Source: an uncultured Rikenellaceae bacterium (GTDB taxonomy: Bacteria > Bacteroidota > Bacteroidia > Bacteroidales > Rikenellaceae). Taken from it: a stretch of DNA of 19,211 nucleotides. The stretch covers positions 1-19,211 of the forward strand of contig CAJURV010000015.1 of the NCBI GenBank assembly GCA_910588925.1, read 5' to 3'. The position numbers and the translations under genes are program-made. Every line of letters begins with the position of its first letter. Position 1 is the first letter of the stretch. The notes below the pieces were generated by a model that searched no databases, had not been told where the DNA came from, and saw only the letters and a list, made by a program, of their open reading frames with translations. Shown here piece after piece: positions 15,055 to 19,211 of the stretch.

Positions 15055-15864
15055 TCAACCATTATGCTTACGACGCCGGTCTTTCCACTCTTTTATCCTC
15101 ATCACCGTTGACGAAGGCAACACCTTGCGGACATTATAACTCAACCACGTCGAAAGCAGGCCCATTTCATAAGGGAGTCTCTTTATATTGTCGTTCTCGA
15201 TACCCCACACCCTGTATTTCTCTCTCTGCGCCTCTTTGTATCTGTCTATAGACATGCTCTCGCCCAGAGTAATGTCGTAGTCGGCAACAGTGACGGGTAT
15301 ATACTGAAACTTAGCTCCATACACTTTATAGGCATCGTAAACTATCTTGTAATCGCCGACCAACCCGAAGCCGGTATCGAAAAGATGGTCCTTATGGTAC
15401 GAAGCCCTGTAGAAAGCCGCCTGATGGCAAAACGGTATCTGACGTGATATATACTCCATAGCAAGAGGCTTACGGCTCGAGACCAAATTTTTCGACACCA
15501 CATTCCAGTCGCCGAATGCGATAGTCGTATCGTTATCTATCCGAGGCACGAACTCTTCGAGTACAGTGTAAGAAGAGAACGTATCGCCTGCATTCATAAA
15601 ATTGATATAATCGCCTGTAGCTGCCACGATCCCCTTGTTCATAGCATCGTATATGCCCTTATCGGGTTCAGAGACCCAATATGCGAGCCTGTCGGCATAT
15701 TTGCGTATGATGTCTACGGTTCCATCGGTAGAACCGCCGTCTATAACAATGTACCCCACATTAGGATATGTCTGCCCGAGTACCGACAACATCGTCTGTT
15801 CGATAGTATCTACGACATTATAACAGACGGTGACAACAGATATTTTCAGGTTATTATTCTTCAT
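15055..15864 (-). CDS. Glycosyltransferase family 2
   Basis: A 269-residue GT-A fold enzyme. Residues 7-16 start the fold (KISVVTVCYN); the nucleotide-binding loop is IDGGSTDGT (41-49). EPDKGIYDAMNKG (66-78) is a hallmark of the WcaA-like subgroup, and the metal-binding DxD position reads N-A-G-D (91-94). The acceptor half contains IPFCHQAAFYR and V-G-D-Y. It is cytoplasmic or membrane-associated and would add one sugar to the repeat unit; donor and linkage are not predictable. It is 9 bp after the upstream GT4 and probably co-transcribed with it. Confidence 0.9.
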   Translation of the reverse strand: MKNNNLKISVVTVCYNVVDTIEQTMLSVLGQTYPNVGYIVIDGGSTDGTVDIIRKYADRLAYWVSEPDKGIYDAMNKGIVAATGDYINFMNAGDTFSSYTVLEEFVPRIDNDTTIAFGDWNVVSKNLVSSRKPLAMEYISRQIPFCHQAAFYRASYHKDHLFDTGFGLVGDYKIVYDAYKVYGAKFQYIPVTVADYDITLGESMSIDRYKEAQREKYRVWGIENDNIKRLPYEMGLLSTWLSYNVRKVLPSSTVMRIKEWKDRRRKHNG

Positions 15865-15873
15865 TCTTAATGC

Positions 15874-16962
15874 CTACTTAACCACACTTCTATAAACCTC
15901 GGCCGTCGCTGCAGCCATTTTATCCCACGAATAGTTCTGTAAAATCGAGCTACCTTTGGCAACTAATTCGCCCCTAAGTGAGCTATCGTCTGTAAGTTTC
16001 ATCAGCGTCTCATAGACACTGTCCTCGTCGTACGGGTCGAAGTACACACCTCCGTCACGGGCTATCTCCGGAAAACAACTCGTATTACTCAACGCAATGG
16101 GGCATCTTGCCGCAAACGATTCCAAAATAGGAATTCCGAAGCCCTCGTAAAGAGACGGAAATACAAAACAAAGAGCCTTGTTGTACAGATAATCCAACTG
16201 GGCATCGGACACGAAATATCTATACACGGCATTTTCGAGCCTCAACGAAGCTATATCCGCCATCTCTTGTCCGCTAAACACCCGCCCGGTACATACGAGC
16301 TTTACCTCCGGATAGATGCGGTGTATGCGTGCGAAAGCTCTCAGCAACATGTCGAAATTCTTATATCCGCCTCGTTGCCCTACGAAAAGGATATATTTCT
16401 CCGGAAGACCGTCTACCGGAACAGCTTGTCTCCCACTACAACTATGGCCATGATATATGACCTCGATTCTGTCGTCGGGTATCCCGTAAATATCTATTAT
16501 GTCTTTTTTCGTATTTTGGCTGATAGCTATTATCTTGTCGGCCTTTGCCACTACCTCTTTTTTAAATATCTCTGTCTTGTCTTTCGGAGAGAACATCTCA
16601 CGAAACTTCTCATGAATCATATCATGAACAGTTATTACATAGGGCCGCTTAAGACTTTTTAGGAAATATGGGTCGTAATATGTGGGATGAAACACATCGA
16701 ACCTCCCTGCTCTCACTCTCCGCAACGAGTCTATTTTATTAACAAGAGCCTTTATTCTGAAATCGCCTCTCACCACATGCCTGAAAGGTCTGCCTTTTGC
16801 CAACTTGTCAGAGGCACCGTTCAAATACACATTATCCGAAAACACTACGGAATTATCGACATCATACCCGTCCGGAAGACGAGACATTAACTCGACGAAA
16901 TACCTCGAGATACCTCCGAACTTCTGTAGTCCAAAAGTCTGATGATCGTAAAGAATCCTCAT
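15874..16962 (-). CDS. Glycosyltransferase family 4 (mannosyltransferase-like)
   Basis: A 362-residue GT-B fold enzyme, counting from the ATG at 16962. A GTG just before it at 16965 is possible but less likely. The N-terminal domain has GLQKFGGISRYF (11-22), typical of GT4 enzymes that act on lipid-linked chains, and TVHDMIHEKF (111-120). The donor domain has FVGQRGGYKNF (193-203) with Lys201, and the EX7E motif as Glu273 and Glu281 (in EGFGIPILE). Relatives with this YKNF and EGFGIP pattern are often annotated as mannosyltransferases. That fits a locus that uses GDP-mannose, but the donor is not proven. Confidence 0.9.
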   Translation of the reverse strand: MRILYDHQTFGLQKFGGISRYFVELMSRLPDGYDVDNSVVFSDNVYLNGASDKLAKGRPFRHVVRGDFRIKALVNKIDSLRRVRAGRFDVFHPTYYDPYFLKSLKRPYVITVHDMIHEKFREMFSPKDKTEIFKKEVVAKADKIIAISQNTKKDIIDIYGIPDDRIEVIYHGHSCSGRQAVPVDGLPEKYILFVGQRGGYKNFDMLLRAFARIHRIYPEVKLVCTGRVFSGQEMADIASLRLENAVYRYFVSDAQLDYLYNKALCFVFPSLYEGFGIPILESFAARCPIALSNTSCFPEIARDGGVYFDPYDEDSVYETLMKLTDDSSLRGELVAKGSSILQNYSWDKMAAATAEVYRSVVK

Positions 16963-16985
16963 CACTTATCGATAAAAAATATTAT

Positions 16986-17912
16986 TCAACGAGACAGTAT
17001 CTTTTTAAGATTCCTCAATAGCCCCGACACCTTATATCGACAGAAACTACTCCATTTCATATATGTTCCTTCATTGTTCTTATCCCTCTCTTCCGCATCG
17101 AAATCTTTCTCCACTTTATCGGGGTGATGTAAAGGCATTATGGGTAGAATTTCGGCATTAAGCTCTCGTATGTTTGGACTCAAAGTGTGAGTGGCATTTG
17201 CATCGAAACCTATATTTTTAGTCAGATTTACATATGGCACTACGCTCAGACTACGGGTAGTGATAATACCTATAACCCACTGATAATCCCAAGTATCGAT
17301 CCTATGGTCTTTCATCATATCGTATATACGCTTCCAATACATGCGTTGCCGTATATCAGAAAAGGTATTTTTCAATGCAGCTACGAAATCGCGACGCGAA
17401 TATCGCTCTAAATTATAATCATACTGATTCCACGCTCTGCGCCACGTAGCCCATCCCCATATATGGGATATCGACATAAATCCGTAAGAGAACTCTCTGT
17501 CTATCTTGGGATAGAATACATTATGGCCGCCTATCATGGCCACCCTGTCGTCATTGCGATATCGCTCCAGCAATTCGTCGCAAAATTGGAAGAAATCTGG
17601 ATGAGGCAATATATCGTCTTCGAGAATAATACCCTCGGCTTCATTTTCAAAAAACCATGATATGGACTCATGTACTGCAACTCCGCAACCGAGATTCTTT
17701 TCTCTGAAAAGTGTTTTAACCTCACAATCCCAATCGACCTTAGCTATTACGGCACGCGTAAGTTCGCACAACTCACTCTCCTGAGGGCGATCGGGTCTCG
17801 GGCCGTCGGCGGCAACATACAAGCGCGGAGGCCGGGCTTTACGTATCTCCTCGAACACACGCTCGGCGGTGTACGGACGATTGAATATAAGGAACAATAC
17901 AGGACTTCTCAT
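16986..17912 (-). CDS. GNT-I-like nucleotide-sugar transferase
   Basis: A 308-residue GT-A fold protein related to a bacterial family that resembles the catalytic domain of eukaryotic N-acetylglucosaminyltransferase I; relatives are often named nucleotide-diphospho-sugar transferase or hemolysin-activation-like. It starts LFLIFNRP (6-13). A metal-binding EDD (98-100, in GIILEDDILPHPDFF) replaces the classic DxD. The Trp-rich IWGWATW (151-157) is a strong family mark. No signal peptide or membrane helix is evident, so it probably acts in the cytoplasm on the growing repeat unit. The C-terminal 45 residues are basic and may help membrane binding. Donor sugar unknown. Confidence 0.85.
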   Translation of the reverse strand: MRSPVLFLIFNRPYTAERVFEEIRKARPPRLYVAADGPRPDRPQESELCELTRAVIAKVDWDCEVKTLFREKNLGCGVAVHESISWFFENEAEGIILEDDILPHPDFFQFCDELLERYRNDDRVAMIGGHNVFYPKIDREFSYGFMSISHIWGWATWRRAWNQYDYNLERYSRRDFVAALKNTFSDIRQRMYWKRIYDMMKDHRIDTWDYQWVIGIITTRSLSVVPYVNLTKNIGFDANATHTLSPNIRELNAEILPIMPLHHPDKVEKDFDAEERDKNNEGTYMKWSSFCRYKVSGLLRNLKKILSR

Positions 17913-17982
17913 TTGCTGAAATTTATAGGTTTAATAAAAACTTAAATTTATCTTAGACCATTTATCTCCTCGGCAATCGGAG

Positions 17983-19032
17983 TTAGATCTTCTTGTCGTA
18001 ACGATTACCGTATCTGAGTACATTACGACAGTTATAAACAAACATCGACAGCCGCGCCGGAAGAACTGAATACAACCAGCCCATACCGTATCTTCGCACA
18101 CCTTCCACCATACCGGGGAAATCTGTACTCTTAATCGGCAATGACCTTAACTGATTCATATATCTAACCTTATCGCAATAAGACACCCCCTTGCCATTTA
18201 TCGCACTTCCGATCCTTATCCTATAAAACCACAAGAAATACTCGCTCAAAAACCTGTCTTTAGACAAATTATGCTCACGCATATATTCCAACATACTATC
18301 AAGTATGCCTACATACTGCAGATGCTCTTTCTCGTCGAAAACACCGGTAGCCATATTATATGTGATCGCCTCCGGATTCATAGTCTGATAGTGATATGTT
18401 ATATCTGAAACGAACGACACCGAAGTGACCCGCTTGAGCAACTGAAATGTAAAAAACACATCCTCGTTACGGTTCGACGGAATACACCTCACATTGTTTC
18501 GCCTCAACAAGTCCGTTTTATACAACTTATTCCATGACTGAACATAGACCAACGGTGAGGAGATCCATTCGTACAGTACATCCGTTCCGCTCTTACTACC
18601 TGCAACCTGCCTGAATACTTTGCCGTTGCCGCCACTCAACATAAATTCATCGAACGAGCCTACAACCATATCGCTTCCATTATCAATAACCGACGAATAT
18701 AACTTGCTGATACAATCATCGGTGATATAGTCATCACTATCCATGAATATTATGTATTCCCCCTCGGCATTGTCGATAGCAGTATTGCGCGTCGCACCCA
18801 ATCCCATATTACTTTCGTGCTCTATTATACGCACATCGTTGCCTCGCTGATGCGTGGCAACGACTCTACGCACTATATCCATGCTCGAGTCTTTACCTTT
18901 ATCGTCTACAACTACTATATCAAGATTATCGTAGTCTTGATTCAGTGCCGAAAGCAAAGCCCGCTCTACATATTTCTCTACATTATATACAGGCATTGCC
19001 AAAGTTATTCTACCAGCTCTTGTCATTGTCAT
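17983..19032 (-). CDS. Glycosyltransferase family 2
   Basis: A 349-residue GT-A fold enzyme. The fold starts ITLAMPVYNVEKYVERAL (9-26). The usual DDGSxDxS loop reads VDDKGKDSS (42-50), with Lys replacing the Gly that follows the two Asp. The metal-binding motif MDSDDY is at 97-102. In the acceptor half, QSWNKLYK and the R-N-E-D-V-F-F segment are typical of capsule GT2 enzymes. The last 60 residues are basic and aromatic and may sit on the membrane. Two ATG codons, at 19032 and 19026, are possible starts. It is the first gene of the visible minus-strand locus; 70 bp separate it from the next gene. Confidence 0.9.
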   Translation of the reverse strand: MTMTRAGRITLAMPVYNVEKYVERALLSALNQDYDNLDIVVVDDKGKDSSMDIVRRVVATHQRGNDVRIIEHESNMGLGATRNTAIDNAEGEYIIFMDSDDYITDDCISKLYSSVIDNGSDMVVGSFDEFMLSGGNGKVFRQVAGSKSGTDVLYEWISSPLVYVQSWNKLYKTDLLRRNNVRCIPSNRNEDVFFTFQLLKRVTSVSFVSDITYHYQTMNPEAITYNMATGVFDEKEHLQYVGILDSMLEYMREHNLSKDRFLSEYFLWFYRIRIGSAINGKGVSYCDKVRYMNQLRSLPIKSTDFPGMVEGVRRYGMGWLYSVLPARLSMFVYNCRNVLRYGNRYDKKI

Positions 19033-19072
19033 AGAGTTTAAACGTTTATTAAATCAATCCTTTATCATCCTA

Positions 19073-19103
19073 CAAAACATAGAGACAAAGGATCTCGTTC
19101 AAA
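19073..19103 (-). promoter_or_regulatory. Possible promoter for the polysaccharide locus
   Basis: On the minus strand, TTTG (19103-19100) is followed after 18 nt by TATGTTTTG (19081-19073). The two TTTG blocks are 23 nt apart, exactly as in the Bacteroidota consensus; only the TA is shifted by one base. A start near 19066 would leave a leader of about 34 nt. If real, transcription of the glycosyltransferase run begins here. Confidence 0.4.
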
Positions 19104-19200
19104 ACTCTGTGACAATCTCAAGATATGAGTATTGCGCTCTAAATGACCATTAGATCTTCTTAAATCAGAACGACAATCAGAGAGATTTATGGATAAGGTT

Positions 19201-19211
19201 GGGGGGGGGGG
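19201..19211. other. Terminal run of eleven G, probable sequencing artefact
   Basis: The window ends in an uninterrupted G11 after ordinary AT-rich spacer. Such runs at contig ends are typical of two-colour Illumina chemistry, where no signal is read as G. A real homopolymer cannot be excluded. The 168 bp between the first glycosyltransferase and this run hold no gene, only the possible promoter. Confidence 0.6.

Noticed and set aside
16963..16965. GTG as the start of the GT4 gene at 15874-16962
   Set aside because: An ATG follows immediately and gives the same protein minus one residue; no ribosome site favours the GTG.

Overview
The window looks like chromosomal DNA from a member of the Bacteroidota, most likely Bacteroidales. 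Evidence is the repeated match to the Bacteroidota promoter pattern (TTTG, about 19 nt, TAnnTTTG), the lack of strong Shine-Dalgarno sites, TM2 proteins with the N-terminal module common in this phylum, and the relatedness of the housekeeping proteins. Isoleucine is mostly encoded by ATA. Family or genus cannot be resolved by eye. The window ends in eleven G, probably a damaged contig end.

Left part (1-6100), conserved genes: a promoter reading out of the left edge; three tandem TM2-domain membrane proteins (272-1721) with their own promoter and terminator; mazG (NTP pyrophosphohydrolase) followed closely by a gamma-carbonic-anhydrase-like hexapeptide protein; dusB on the minus strand; and rpoN (sigma-54) diverging from dusB and closed by a strong intrinsic terminator.

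Middle (6094-6600), no convincing gene: a perfect 17-bp inverted repeat, then about 200 bp that is open on both strands and resembles a short sequence I believe recurs in Bacteroidales, then the terminator of the minus-strand operon.

Right part (6601-19032), a minus-strand surface-polysaccharide locus, read from right to left: GT2 glycosyltransferase, GNT-I-like glycosyltransferase, GT4, GT2, a decayed acetyltransferase, GT4, an EpsG/Wzy-type polymerase, GT4, UDP-glucuronate 4-epimerase, ugd, gmd and fcl. The last four genes supply sugar nucleotides: Ugd makes UDP-glucuronate, the epimerase converts it to UDP-galacturonate, and Gmd plus Fcl convert GDP-mannose to GDP-L-fucose. Six glycosyltransferases would assemble the repeat unit and the EpsG-like protein would polymerise it. 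The predicted product is an acidic, probably fucose-containing capsule or exopolysaccharide. No flippase, initiating sugar-phosphate transferase or export machinery is in the window, so the locus probably continues beyond the right edge or relies on distant genes.

I see no CRISPR array, tRNA, rRNA, insertion sequence or defence system. No clearly new system is evident. The best leads are the TM2 triplet with a predicted topology switch, the 17-bp inverted repeat, the two-strand-open element next to it, and the decayed acetyltransferase.
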